Of a stretch of DNA of 64,000 nucleotides, positions 1-8,082 are shown one piece after another (within the stretch, counting starts at the first letter, position 1; each line of letters begins with the position of its first letter). Source of the stretch: Thermohalobaculum sp039033215 (GTDB lineage: Bacteria > Pseudomonadota > Alphaproteobacteria > Rhodobacterales > Rhodobacteraceae); assembly GCA_039033215.1 (NCBI GenBank), contig JBCCDA010000003.1, positions 1 through 64,000 of the forward strand. The letters are read 5' to 3'. The translations under genes and the position numbers were made by a program. The notes below the pieces were generated by a model. It searched no databases and had not been told where the DNA came from. It saw only the letters and a program-made list of their open reading frames with translations.

Positions 1-79
1 GACATCAAACAACAGTTAACACTTGCCCAGGTACTGGACTACTATGGTTTAAAGCCTGATAAACACTTACGGTTACACG
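1..79 (+). other. Foreign contig-edge fragment, Bacteroidota CHC2 primase-like
   Basis: Frame 1 is open here and reads AQVLDYYGLKPDKHLRLH preceded by DIKQQLTL. From memory of the family, this resembles the N-terminus of CHC2 zinc-finger (DnaG-like) proteins carried on Bacteroidota mobile elements, where a CPFH motif normally follows LRLH. Here the similarity stops exactly there and high-GC alphaproteobacterial sequence begins. The piece is clearly more AT-rich than the next several kilobases. The PuuE reading frame downstream has a stop at 50-52, so these bases cannot supply its missing N-terminus. An assembly chimera at a contig end is the simplest reading; a real insertion cannot be excluded. 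Confidence 0.6.
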
Positions 80-688
80 CACGCGCTGATGCGCAGTCCC
101 GAGCAGACCGCCGCTATGGTCGACGCTGGTTGGGAGGTCGCGTCCCATGGCCTCAAGTGGATCGAGTACCGCCATTTCAGCGAAGCGCAAGAACGCGCCC
201 ACATCGACGAGGCGAAGGCCGTCCACACCCAGATGACCGGCGCGACCCCACGCGGCTGGTACACCGGGCGCTGTTCCATGAACACGGTACGCCTGATCGC
301 CGAGGACGGGTCTTTCGACTACGTCGCCGACAGCTACGCGGATGATCTGCCCTATTGGCTGCGCATTGGTGACCACGACCAACTGGTGGTCCCATACACG
401 CTGGATGCCAACGACATGCGTTTCGCGACGCCCCAGGGGTTCAACGCGGGCGACCAGTTCGAGAACTACCTCAAGGACACGTTCGACGAGCTGTACCGCG
501 AAGGGCAGGAAGGTGCGCCGAAGATGATGTCCATCGGGCTGCATTGCCGGCTGGTCGGGCGCCCGGGCCGGATCGCGGCGCTGCGCCGGTTTCTGGCGTA
601 CGCGCGCGGCCATGCCGACGTTTGGTTTGCCAGACGCATCGAGATCGCGGAACACTGGCGGGCAACGCATCCGCCGGAGGCCAAATGA
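80..688 (+). CDS. puuE: Allantoinase, PuuE type (5'-truncated)
   Basis: This is the C-terminal two thirds of a metal-independent allantoinase of the polysaccharide-deacetylase fold, which opens allantoin to allantoate in the cytoplasm. The sequence shows RSPEQTAAMVDAGWEVASHG and then the family's WYTGRCSMNT segment and YADDLPYWL. Full-length members have about 300 residues; about 200 are present, and the N-terminal NYEEG part is missing because the sequence upstream of ~80 is foreign. The in-frame ATG at 89 is therefore an internal methionine, not a start. The stop overlaps the next gene's ATG (ATGA at 685-688), so it is the first visible gene of an operon with ureidoglycine aminohydrolase and ureidoglycolate lyase. 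Confidence 0.85.
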   Translation, partial: HALMRSPEQTAAMVDAGWEVASHGLKWIEYRHFSEAQERAHIDEAKAVHTQMTGATPRGWYTGRCSMNTVRLIAEDGSFDYVADSYADDLPYWLRIGDHDQLVVPYTLDANDMRFATPQGFNAGDQFENYLKDTFDELYREGQEGAPKMMSIGLHCRLVGRPGRIAALRRFLAYARGHADVWFARRIEIAEHWRATHPPEAK

Positions 689-1509
689 CCAGCTACCACG
701 TGCCCGAAGGAGGCCTGCCGCCGCAGACCCAGCTGCTGACCGACCGCGCGATCTTCTCCGACGCCTATGCCGTGATCCCGAAGGGCACGTTCTCGGATAT
801 CGTCACCAGCCGCCTGCCGGGATGGGAAGAGACACGCGCCTGGGTCATGGCTCGGCCGCTCTCGGGCTTTGCCGAGACCTTTGCCCAGATGATCCTGGAC
901 ATTGCCCCGGGCGGCGGCAGCACAGCGCCCGAACCGGACCCTATGGGAGAAGGTGTTCTGTTCGTGGTGGACGGCGAGGTTGTTCTGACACTGGCAGATC
1001 AGGAGCATCCGCTCAGCCCCGGCGGTTATGCCTATCTGGCGCCCGGCCAGGCCTGGGCGATCCGAAACCGGGCCGGGGCAAACGGTCGCCTGCACTGGAT
1101 CCGCAAACGTTACGAGCCCGCGCCGGGACTGGACACCCCGGAGAGCTTTGTGACCCGCGAACAGGACGTCGCGCCAACTGCCATGCCTGACACAGGCGGC
1201 GTCTGGTCCACGACCCGCTTCGTGGACCCGGACGATCTGCGCCATGACATGCACGTCACCATCGTGAACTTCGAACCAGGCGGCTGTATCCCGTTTGCCG
1301 AGACCCATGTGATGGAACACGGGCTCTATGTCCTGGAGGGCAAGGCCGTCTATCGCCTGAACGGCGACTGGGTCGAGGTCGAGGCAGGCGACTTCATGTG
1401 GTTGCGCGCGTTCTGCCCGCAGGCGTGTTACGCGGGCGGGCCGGGTCGCTTTCGCTATCTGCTCTACAAGGACGTGAACCGGCACATGCCACTATCTCCG
1501 CCGCGATGA
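685..1509 (+). CDS. allE: (S)-ureidoglycine aminohydrolase
   Basis: A 274-residue bicupin that removes ammonia from ureidoglycine to give ureidoglycolate, using a bound metal. The second cupin contains ETHVMEH, which places E206, H208 and H212, and a glutamine follows at 246. The spacing (0, +2, +6, +40) is the same as that of the plant enzyme's Glu235, His237, His241 and Gln275, which is strong support for function. The start at 685 is fixed by the ATGA overlap with the upstream allantoinase; an in-frame extension further upstream lies inside that gene and is rejected. Its own stop overlaps the next start in the same way. Confidence 0.92.
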   Translation: MTSYHVPEGGLPPQTQLLTDRAIFSDAYAVIPKGTFSDIVTSRLPGWEETRAWVMARPLSGFAETFAQMILDIAPGGGSTAPEPDPMGEGVLFVVDGEVVLTLADQEHPLSPGGYAYLAPGQAWAIRNRAGANGRLHWIRKRYEPAPGLDTPESFVTREQDVAPTAMPDTGGVWSTTRFVDPDDLRHDMHVTIVNFEPGGCIPFAETHVMEHGLYVLEGKAVYRLNGDWVEVEAGDFMWLRAFCPQACYAGGPGRFRYLLYKDVNRHMPLSPPR

Positions 1510-1982
1510 TCCTGACAGCAGAGCCCCTGATCGCGGCGGCTTTCGCGCCGTTCGGTGACGTCATCGAGACCGGGGGCGATTTTCGTCTGATCAACGAAGG
1601 GAAGTGCCGCCGCTATCACGACCTCGCCTTCGTCGACATCGTCGAGGGGGTGGCCGGCATCAATCTCTTCCAATCCGAGATCCGCACGGTTCCCTACGAG
1701 GCAGACCTTCTGGAGCGTCATCCGCTGGGGTCGCAATGCTTCCTGCCGATGGACAACTCCTCCTACTTCGTGATCGTTGCACCGGACGAAGATGGGCTCC
1801 CCGGACCATCGATGGCATTCGTGGCCCAGCCGCATCAGGGCGTGAACTATGCGCGCAATACCTGGCACGGTGTCCTGGCGCCGATCTCCGGCGGGGGCCT
1901 CTTCGCTGTCGTTGATCGGATCGGCGCGGGCGCCAACCTAGAAGAGCACCGGCTTGCGGTGCCCCTCACGGTCACGATCTGA
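1506..1982 (+). CDS. allA: Ureidoglycolate lyase
   Basis: A 158-residue protein of the ureidoglycolate lyase family, which splits ureidoglycolate into glyoxylate and urea and completes allantoin breakdown. Length and the conserved stretches CFLPMDNSSYFVIVAP and NTWHGVLAPI fit the family. The ATG at 1506 overlaps the upstream stop (ATGA), so translation of allE and allA is probably coupled. With the PuuE enzyme and an allantoate amidohydrolase-like gene at 6826-8082, all four steps from allantoin to glyoxylate are present in the locus. A hairpin follows the gene at 2009-2024. Confidence 0.92.
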   Translation: MILTAEPLIAAAFAPFGDVIETGGDFRLINEGKCRRYHDLAFVDIVEGVAGINLFQSEIRTVPYEADLLERHPLGSQCFLPMDNSSYFVIVAPDEDGLPGPSMAFVAQPHQGVNYARNTWHGVLAPISGGGLFAVVDRIGAGANLEEHRLAVPLTVTI

Positions 1983-2008
1983 CGCCTGGGCTCTGGGCAC
2001 CGAAAACG

Positions 2009-2024
2009 GCGCGCAAAAGCGCGC
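2009..2024. terminator. Bidirectional hairpin between convergent operons
   Basis: GCGCGC-AAAA-GCGCGC is a perfect 6-bp stem with a four-base loop between the stops of allA (+) and the TRAP large permease (-). There is no T-run, so factor-independent termination is uncertain; the position between convergent genes is the main support. Confidence 0.5.
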
Positions 2025-2035
2025 ACGTTCGCCCT

Positions 2036-3340
2036 TCATCCGATCATCCATTGCACCGGTCCCAGCACGATCTCGGGCACGGCGACGATGATGACGATCC
2101 CGAGCAGCATGAGGAAGAAGAAGGGCGCCGAGGCGACTGTGATCTTCAGGATGTCTCGCCCTGTCAGCGACTGAAGCACAAAGAGGTTGAAGCCCACAGG
2201 CGGCGTGATCTGTGCCATCTCGACCACGATCACGGTGAAGATGCCGAACCAGAGAAGGTCGATCCCGGCCGCCTTGACCATCGGCAAGACCACGCTCGCC
2301 GTCAGCACCATCATGGACACGCCGTCGAGAAAGCAGCCCAGCACGATGTAGAGCAGCGTGAGGACCGCGAGCAGCTGGAACTGGTTGAGACCCCAACTGT
2401 CAACCTCGGCGGCGATGACACGGGGCACACCCGTGAACCCCATGGCGATCGACAGGAATGCGGCACCCACCAGGATGAAAGCGATCATGGTGGACGTCCG
2501 GACCGCGCCCATCAGCGCGTCCACAAAACTCTCCCACGTCAGGCTGCGGGACCACGCGGCGAGGATCAGCGCGCCGACGACACCCATGGTCGCGGCTTCT
2601 GTCGGCGTGGCGTAACCACCGTAGATCGAGCCGATGACCAGTGCGATCAACAGCAACACCGGGATCAGCAGGCGCATGCGCGCAAACCGCTCACCCAGCG
2701 ACAGCCGGTCCGTGAACGGGGGCGCCAGCGCGGGGTTCAACTTCGCCCGGATCGCGACATAGGCCATGAAGAGCAGGATGATCATCACACCCGGCACGAC
2801 GCCCGCGATGAACAACCGGCTGATGGAGACCTGCGCGATGACGCCGTAGACAATCAGCATGATCGACGGCGGGATCAAGAGCCCCAGCGTGCCGGACCCC
2901 GCCAACGTGCCGATGGTCAGGCTCTCGTCATAGCCGCGCTTCTTGAGTTCGGGCACCGACATGCGCCCGATCGTGGCGCAGGTGACTGCCGAGGATCCGG
3001 CCACGGCCGCCATGACCCCGCAGCCCAGGATGTTCACGTGCAGCAGCCCACCCGGAAGGCGCCCGACCCAGGGGCTGAGCCCGTGGAACATATCTTGGCT
3101 GAGGCGCGTCCGGAACAGGATCTCGCCCATCCAGATGAAAAGCGGCAAGGCTGTGAGCGCCCAGTTCCAGCTGGCATCCCAGACGGTGGAGGCGAGCAGC
3201 GAGCCTGCCGGTGCCGGCGAGAAGAAGAACAGCGCGACAAAGCCCACGGCGGTGAGGCTGATCGCCACCCAGATACCGCTGGCCAGCATCACGGTCATGA
3301 CCAGGAAGACAACGACGGCGACAAGACCCGGATCGGTCAC
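2036..3340 (-). CDS. TRAP transporter large permease (DctM type)
   Basis: A 434-residue, strongly hydrophobic protein of the DctM family, the large membrane subunit that carries solute across the inner membrane in Na+-coupled TRAP systems. Family stretches seen include LLIPPSIMLIVYG and YGGYATPTEAATMGVVGAL, plus many hydrophobic segments along the whole length. The start is GTG at 3340, overlapping the DctQ stop by four bases (GTGA). It is the last gene of the operon dctP-dctQ-dctM. The context suggests an allantoin, ureide or related nitrogen compound as solute, but TRAP substrate cannot be read from this subunit. Confidence 0.93.
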   Translation of the reverse strand: MTDPGLVAVVVFLVMTVMLASGIWVAISLTAVGFVALFFFSPAPAGSLLASTVWDASWNWALTALPLFIWMGEILFRTRLSQDMFHGLSPWVGRLPGGLLHVNILGCGVMAAVAGSSAVTCATIGRMSVPELKKRGYDESLTIGTLAGSGTLGLLIPPSIMLIVYGVIAQVSISRLFIAGVVPGVMIILLFMAYVAIRAKLNPALAPPFTDRLSLGERFARMRLLIPVLLLIALVIGSIYGGYATPTEAATMGVVGALILAAWSRSLTWESFVDALMGAVRTSTMIAFILVGAAFLSIAMGFTGVPRVIAAEVDSWGLNQFQLLAVLTLLYIVLGCFLDGVSMMVLTASVVLPMVKAAGIDLLWFGIFTVIVVEMAQITPPVGFNLFVLQSLTGRDILKITVASAPFFFLMLLGIVIIVAVPEIVLGPVQWMIG

Positions 3341-3885
3341 GAGCGTACCCCCCGCGGCTCGGCTTCGTCCGTCTCTTCAGGCAGAACGGTCTCGGCATTG
3401 GCCTCGTAGCTGGGCAGATCATCTGTCAGGATCAGACAGACGAGCTCGTCGATCAGTGCAACCAGCAGGATCAGCAAGCCGATCAGCATGGCTGAGCGCG
3501 GGATCCAGAACGGGATCGCCAGAAGACCCGGGCTCAGCTCGTCAAACTTCCACGAGAACCAGACAAGATCACCGGCCCACCACGTAAAGTAGGCGATCCC
3601 CACGATCGAGACGGCGAGGCACCATGCCTCGATCCAGCGCCTTATCCGGGGGGATGCGTGACGGATCGCCAGCGTGACCCTTATGTGGCCGCCCCGACGC
3701 AGCGTATAGGCAAGTCCCAGAAAGGTGGAGGCGGCCAGGCAGAACCCGGCCGTTTCGGTCGAGTCCACCGTGTAGCCCAGCAGCCGCCCGAAAACCTGGG
3801 CGATGATCGTCACGGCGATCCCGACCAGGAAGAGGCCGGAGAGATATCCGGCCCCCGTGTAGAGCGCATCAAGCGCCCGGCGCAT
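3337..3885 (-). CDS. TRAP transporter small permease (DctQ type)
   Basis: A 182-residue membrane protein with four predicted hydrophobic segments, the usual architecture of the small TRAP subunit that scaffolds the large permease. Features seen are an FCLAASTFLGLAYTLRRGGHIRV segment typical of DctQ helix 2 to 3, and a charged C-terminal tail. The ATG at 3885 lies 12 bases beyond the stop of the binding-protein gene and the stop overlaps dctM, so the three genes form one transcript. Confidence 0.9.
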   Translation of the reverse strand: MRRALDALYTGAGYLSGLFLVGIAVTIIAQVFGRLLGYTVDSTETAGFCLAASTFLGLAYTLRRGGHIRVTLAIRHASPRIRRWIEAWCLAVSIVGIAYFTWWAGDLVWFSWKFDELSPGLLAIPFWIPRSAMLIGLLILLVALIDELVCLILTDDLPSYEANAETVLPEETDEAEPRGVRS

Positions 3886-3897
3886 GGCGCGCTCCCG

Positions 3898-4875
3898 TCA
3901 GCGCAGCGACAGATAGCGATCAAGCACGGCGATAGCCTCCGGGCTTGCCTGCTCCCGCCAGCCTTCCATCATCACGCCACCGATCTCGACCATCTTCTCG
4001 ATCACCTCGGCGGGGGCGACATCGGTGGTCATCCCGTTCTCGGCCAGCGTCTTGATCTGCGCCTCGGTGGTGGCAGCACTCATCTCCCAGGCGCGCAACT
4101 CCGCGGCCTCGGCGGCAGCCAGAACAGCGGCCTGCGTCTCGGGCGACAACGACTGGAACATCGCTTCGTTCACGACGACAGCGTTCTTCGAGAAGATCGC
4201 CCCCGCATAGGTGAAGTGCGAGGTGTTGTCCCACGCCTGCACGTCGATCCCGGTCTGCGGCGAGGTGAAGAGCGCCTCGATCAAACCGGTAGAGAACGCC
4301 TGCGGGATCTCGGCGAAAGGCAGGATGGTCGCCTGGAAGCCCAGCAGCTCGCCCATCTTCTGGGTTGCCGTCGAATAGATGCGCAGCTTCTTGCCATCGA
4401 ACGTCTGCAGCCCCGTGACTGCCTCGCCGGTGTAGAAGCCTTGGCCGGGCCAGGGGCTGTAATAGAGCACGCGCAGACCAAGCTCGGCGAACTTCTCGTC
4501 GAAATACTCTTTCTGCAGGTCCTTCAGCAGCCAGGCCTCGGCGTACGTCGAGGCGATGAACGGCAGGCCCGCGAGGATGTACATCGGGTCCTCGTTCCCA
4601 TAGACGCCCAGCCGGATTTCCCCGATCGGCACCTGACCGCGCTGCAGCGCCGTCTTGATCGCGTCAAGCTTGATCAGCGTGTCGTTGGACTGCAGATCAA
4701 TCTCGAGATCCGATGCGGCCTGAACGTCCTCGATGAACGCCCGGATGTTCTTGGTGTGGAAGTTATCCTCGGGATAGCCCGAGGCCATAATCCACGTCTC
4801 TGCCTGCGCCATACCGGCGCTCAGGGCGAGGGCGGTAAGCCCCCCGGTGATCGCCTTCAGCCACGTTGATGTCAT
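3898..4875 (-). CDS. TRAP transporter solute-binding protein (DctP type)
   Basis: A 325-residue periplasmic receptor of a TRAP system. A Sec signal peptide is visible at residues 1-25, ending AGMAQA. The DctP-fold segment KLRIYSTATQKMGELLG and the following FAEIPQAFSTGLIEALFTS contain the region that places the substrate-carboxylate arginine in the family. The start at 4875 is chosen because AAGGAGGG stands at the right distance and the signal peptide begins there; a much longer in-frame extension upstream overlaps the divergent deacetylase gene and is a shadow. First gene of the operon; divergent from the PuuE-like gene at 5074. Confidence 0.93.
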   Translation of the reverse strand: MTSTWLKAITGGLTALALSAGMAQAETWIMASGYPEDNFHTKNIRAFIEDVQAASDLEIDLQSNDTLIKLDAIKTALQRGQVPIGEIRLGVYGNEDPMYILAGLPFIASTYAEAWLLKDLQKEYFDEKFAELGLRVLYYSPWPGQGFYTGEAVTGLQTFDGKKLRIYSTATQKMGELLGFQATILPFAEIPQAFSTGLIEALFTSPQTGIDVQAWDNTSHFTYAGAIFSKNAVVVNEAMFQSLSPETQAAVLAAAEAAELRAWEMSAATTEAQIKTLAENGMTTDVAPAEVIEKMVEIGGVMMEGWREQASPEAIAVLDRYLSLR

Positions 4876-4984
4876 GAGACCCTCCTTGCTGGCATGGGTG
4901 GGCGCATCGCGCGCCACTGCCTCCCCTACTGAAGCAAACGAGGTGCATTCCGCGGTGTCCAGCATTTTGTCATGCTGCAGGTGC

Positions 4985-4998
4985 GTCTTGTACGAGAC
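4985..4998. promoter_or_regulatory. Imperfect palindrome in divergent promoter region
   Basis: GTCTTGTACGAGAC has matching arms (GTCT / AGAC around GTAC) with one asymmetric pair. It sits between the divergent TRAP operon and the PuuE-like gene, where an operator is expected. It resembles a GntR/FadR-type half-site arrangement, but no regulator gene lies next to it. Assignment is inference. Confidence 0.35.
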
Positions 4999-5073
4999 TG
5001 CGCGATTGATATGCGCACTGGACAGATTGATGATTTTTTGACCAAGAACTGCAGGATACGAGTGAGCGAGGCC

Positions 5074-5997
5074 ATGAACGCGGATCGAAGAGACTTTCGG
5101 GGTTATTGGGACGGCGTGCCGCCACCACCCTGGCCGAACGCGGCCCGACTGGCGGTCTCGTTCGTGGTCAACGTCGAAGAAGGGGCCGAGCTGTCCGTTG
5201 GCGATGGAGATCCGTCGAACGAAGGCGTGTACGAGGCCGCCCAGGAAGTCGTGGGCGTACCCGATCCCTGCATGGAAAGCCACTTTGGCTACGGGCCCCG
5301 CGCAGGCTACCGCCGGATTGTCGAGGCACTTGCAGCGGTTGGGGCTACGGCGACGTTCTCGACCTGCGGGCGGGCGGCGGAGCGGTTGCCCTGGCTGATG
5401 CAGGACATCGTCGCCCGCGGTCACGAGGTCAGCTGTCATGGTTGGCTCTGGCAGACGCATTCCTATCTGGACCCCGAGACCGAGCGCAGCGCAATTGCCC
5501 GGACCCACGAGACTTTGACCAGACTTGCCGGTCAGGCCCCCGTCGGCTGGCACACCCGTTCGGCCTCCAGCCCGGCGACCCGTGCGCTGTTGCTGGAGCA
5601 TGGCGGGTTTCTCTACGACTCGGATGCCTATGACGATGATGTCCCAAGGATCGAACGTCACGGGGACAAGGACCATGTGGTCTTGCCGTACGCCTTCGAC
5701 ACGAACGACATGCGGTTTCGCCCGGGCGGGGCCTTCGTGCACGGAGACGACTTTGCCCGCTATTGCATCGCCGCGTTCGATCGCTTGTGGGAGGAGGGCC
5801 GGACCGAAGCGCGCATGATGTCTGTCGGTCTGCATCTGCGCACCATCGGCAGGCCTGCGCGCATCGGGGGGCTTGAGCAGTTGCTCGGTCATATGGCCGC
5901 GAAGGGCGCCGTCTGGTTCGCCTCGCGCCGAGAGATCGCCGAATGCTGGCGCCGGGCGTGCAACCTGCCAGAATGGCAACCGGGGGAGAGCAAGTGA
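5074..5997 (+). CDS. PuuE-like polysaccharide deacetylase family protein (ureide hydrolase paralogue)
   Basis: A 307-residue protein of the PuuE/allantoinase branch of the NodB-fold deacetylases. The N-terminal VVNVEEGAELSVGDGDPSN block and the C121-H122 of the SCHGW segment match the allantoinase family. Where the allantoinase at 80-688 has WYTGRCSMNT, this protein has WHTRSASSPAT, so the substrate pocket has diverged and a different cyclic ureide or amide is likely. ATG 5074 is preferred; an in-frame GTG at 5062 (VSEA) is possible. It is divergent from the TRAP operon and lies 85 bases before the racemase-like gene. Confidence 0.8.
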   Translation: MNADRRDFRGYWDGVPPPPWPNAARLAVSFVVNVEEGAELSVGDGDPSNEGVYEAAQEVVGVPDPCMESHFGYGPRAGYRRIVEALAAVGATATFSTCGRAAERLPWLMQDIVARGHEVSCHGWLWQTHSYLDPETERSAIARTHETLTRLAGQAPVGWHTRSASSPATRALLLEHGGFLYDSDAYDDDVPRIERHGDKDHVVLPYAFDTNDMRFRPGGAFVHGDDFARYCIAAFDRLWEEGRTEARMMSVGLHLRTIGRPARIGGLEQLLGHMAAKGAVWFASRREIAECWRRACNLPEWQPGESK

Positions 5998-6082
5998 CCT
6001 GTGGCATCCTCATCTGCGTGGCGGCAATGGCCAACCACCACGGCCGCCTTTCCCCCCGCAATCTGCCCGGCCGAGCCTTCTG

Positions 6083-6829
6083 ATGCGGATCCTCTGCCTC
6101 AATGCCAACACGACCGAGTACGTGACCCAGACCGTCGCCGCCGCCATGCGGGCGGCGCTGGGCGACACCGCAGAGGTGGTTGAGGCAACAGCCCGGTTCG
6201 GCCCTGCGATCATCAAGACGCGCCTAGACAACTCGGTAGCAACCCACGGGATCGTGGACGCCGCCGTATCACACCACGGCGTTGACGCGGTGATGCTGGC
6301 CGTTTCCTTCGATACAGCGCGCGATGCCCTGCGCGAGGTGCTCTCGGTCCCGGTCATCGGCATGAGCGAAGCATCTGTTGCCATGGCGCGGATGCGGGGC
6401 GCGCGGATCGGGTACGTGTCTCTGGGCTCGGCCACCGTGGCGCTCTACCGTGAGACACTGGTGCACTGCGCGCTGGACCACGACATGGCCGGCTGGGAGA
6501 CGGTCGAGGCGCCCTCAGCGTACAGCCCGGGCGACAAGAGTGACGTCGATGCGGCTCTGGGTACTGCCTGTCAGCGGCTGGCCGCGCAGGGGGCGGATGT
6601 CGCGATCTTGCTGGGCGCAGTGCTTGCCGGCGCGGCGGAGCGGGTTCAGGAAGACAGCCCGATCCCGGTGATCGACGGCGGGGCCGCCGGTGCGCTGATG
6701 GCCCGTGCGATGGTCGAGCTGGCGGCCCCGAAGCAGACGGTCGGTAGTTTCAGCACTGCCAGCACAAGCTCGATGCAAGGCGTGTCCGACGCGCTGGTTG
6801 CCTTGTCGTCGCCCCGGACGAGCGACTAG
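6083..6829 (+). CDS. Hydantoin/Asp-Glu racemase-family protein lacking both catalytic cysteines
   Basis: A 248-residue protein with the N-terminus MRILCLNANTTEYVT and the overall layout of hydantoin and allantoin racemases (HyuE/HpxA). Those enzymes use two cysteines, in ACFxDPG and LGCAGM contexts. Here the first context reads AVSFDTAR (Cys to Ser) and the second LLGAVLAG (Cys to Ala). Racemisation by the standard two-base mechanism therefore looks impossible. The rest of the fold, including IPVIDGG, is intact, so it is not simple decay. Start ATG 6083 matches the family N-terminus although the ribosome site is weak. The stop overlaps the convergent amidohydrolase stop (CTAG, 6826-6829). Confidence 0.75.
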   Translation: MRILCLNANTTEYVTQTVAAAMRAALGDTAEVVEATARFGPAIIKTRLDNSVATHGIVDAAVSHHGVDAVMLAVSFDTARDALREVLSVPVIGMSEASVAMARMRGARIGYVSLGSATVALYRETLVHCALDHDMAGWETVEAPSAYSPGDKSDVDAALGTACQRLAAQGADVAILLGAVLAGAAERVQEDSPIPVIDGGAAGALMARAMVELAAPKQTVGSFSTASTSSMQGVSDALVALSSPRTSD

Positions 6830-8082
6830 TTGGCGCGCAGGTAGCTTTCCGCCCACGCCCGCAGCACGTCGAATGCCGCAGCGAAGTCGGGAAACTCCAT
6901 CGCCTCGTGCGGATTGTGGCTACCGTTCTCATTGCGGACGAACAGCATCGCGGAGGGAATCCCCTGGCCCGAAAAGACGGCGCAGTCGTGGCCCCCGCCG
7001 GAGGCCAGCTCGAGCACGGGGACACCGGCAGCCCCGGCTGCATTGAGAAGTCCCGCGCGCAGGTTCGGGTCCATTGTCGCCTCTCGCGCACGTGTGAAGG
7101 CGCCAAGATCGATGCCCACGCCCCTGCGCGCCGTGATCGCTTGTGCAGTCATGTGCAGGAATGCATCGAATCGATCGAGGACAGCCGGGTCCGAGCTTCT
7201 GAAATCCAGCGTGAAATCGACCGCTCCCGGCACCTTGGTGATGCCGTGTTCTGCAGGGTTGGTCGAAAACTGGCCAATGGTCAGGACCAGATCCTCGCCC
7301 TCTTGCTCAAACCGCAGCCACTCTGCCTCGAGCGTTGACAGCAGCTCGGCACCTGCCAGCACCGCGTCCCTCCGACTTTGCCTCGGCACCCCGCCGGCAT
7401 GGGTCGTCTCGCCCCGGATCGTGGCGTAGCGATACCGCATGTTACCGCGAATGGCCGTGACGATACCGACGGGGATCTGATGTTCGACCAGCACGGGCCC
7501 CTGCTCGATGTGCACCTCGACAAAGGCCCTGATGCGTTTGGAGTCGAGCAACGCCCGGCCGTCGCGGATCGGCTGGGGATCGAACCCTGCCTCCACCATG
7601 TGCTCTGCCAACGTGCGCCCGGTATCCGCCCGGCGGACACGGTCTGGCGTGTCTGCTGGCAACAGGCCGAACGCAGCACGACTGCCGAGGTAGTGTTCGG
7701 GAAACCAGATCATCTCCTCGGCCCGGATCGCCATGCAGGTGACATCGAAGGGCGGAGGCGGCCCCTGGGCCAGGTGCTCAAGCAGCGCCAATCCGGCCAG
7801 CACCCCTACCGCCCCGTCGAAGTTGCCCCCGTGCGGCACACTATCGAGGTGTGAGCCCACCATCAGGCAGGGTGCCTCCCGGTCCAGGCCCGGCAGCGTG
7901 ACGTAGAGATTGCCGATCGCGTCCACGCACTGTTCCAGGCCGATGCGCGTCGCCTCTCGCACGATCAGGGCATGGGCGAACTCCTCCCCTGATCCGAAGC
8001 TCGCCCGCGTGATGCCCGGAGGATCGGCCGTCTCGCGCGCAAGCTCGTCGAGCAGACGCTGTGCCGTCCCGAGCACCGTCAA
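6826..8082 (-). CDS. Allantoate amidohydrolase / N-carbamoyl-amino-acid hydrolase family (M20)
   Basis: A 418-residue M20-family amidohydrolase. Metal-site elements are visible: GSHLDSVPHGGNFDG (H and D), RAEEM (paired Glu), and GGGHDCAVF with a C-terminal histidine in ENGSHNPHEAM. In this context it most plausibly turns allantoate into ureidoglycine, ammonia and CO2, filling the one step missing between puuE and allE; a carbamoyl-amino-acid hydrolase role is the alternative. The likely start is TTG at 8082, overlapping the stop of the TRAP large permease (TTGA); GTG at 8076 is a fallback. It is the last gene of a six-gene minus-strand operon running from 12691. Confidence 0.82.
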   Translation of the reverse strand: MTVLGTAQRLLDELARETADPPGITRASFGSGEEFAHALIVREATRIGLEQCVDAIGNLYVTLPGLDREAPCLMVGSHLDSVPHGGNFDGAVGVLAGLALLEHLAQGPPPPFDVTCMAIRAEEMIWFPEHYLGSRAAFGLLPADTPDRVRRADTGRTLAEHMVEAGFDPQPIRDGRALLDSKRIRAFVEVHIEQGPVLVEHQIPVGIVTAIRGNMRYRYATIRGETTHAGGVPRQSRRDAVLAGAELLSTLEAEWLRFEQEGEDLVLTIGQFSTNPAEHGITKVPGAVDFTLDFRSSDPAVLDRFDAFLHMTAQAITARRGVGIDLGAFTRAREATMDPNLRAGLLNAAGAAGVPVLELASGGGHDCAVFSGQGIPSAMLFVRNENGSHNPHEAMEFPDFAAAFDVLRAWAESYLRAN

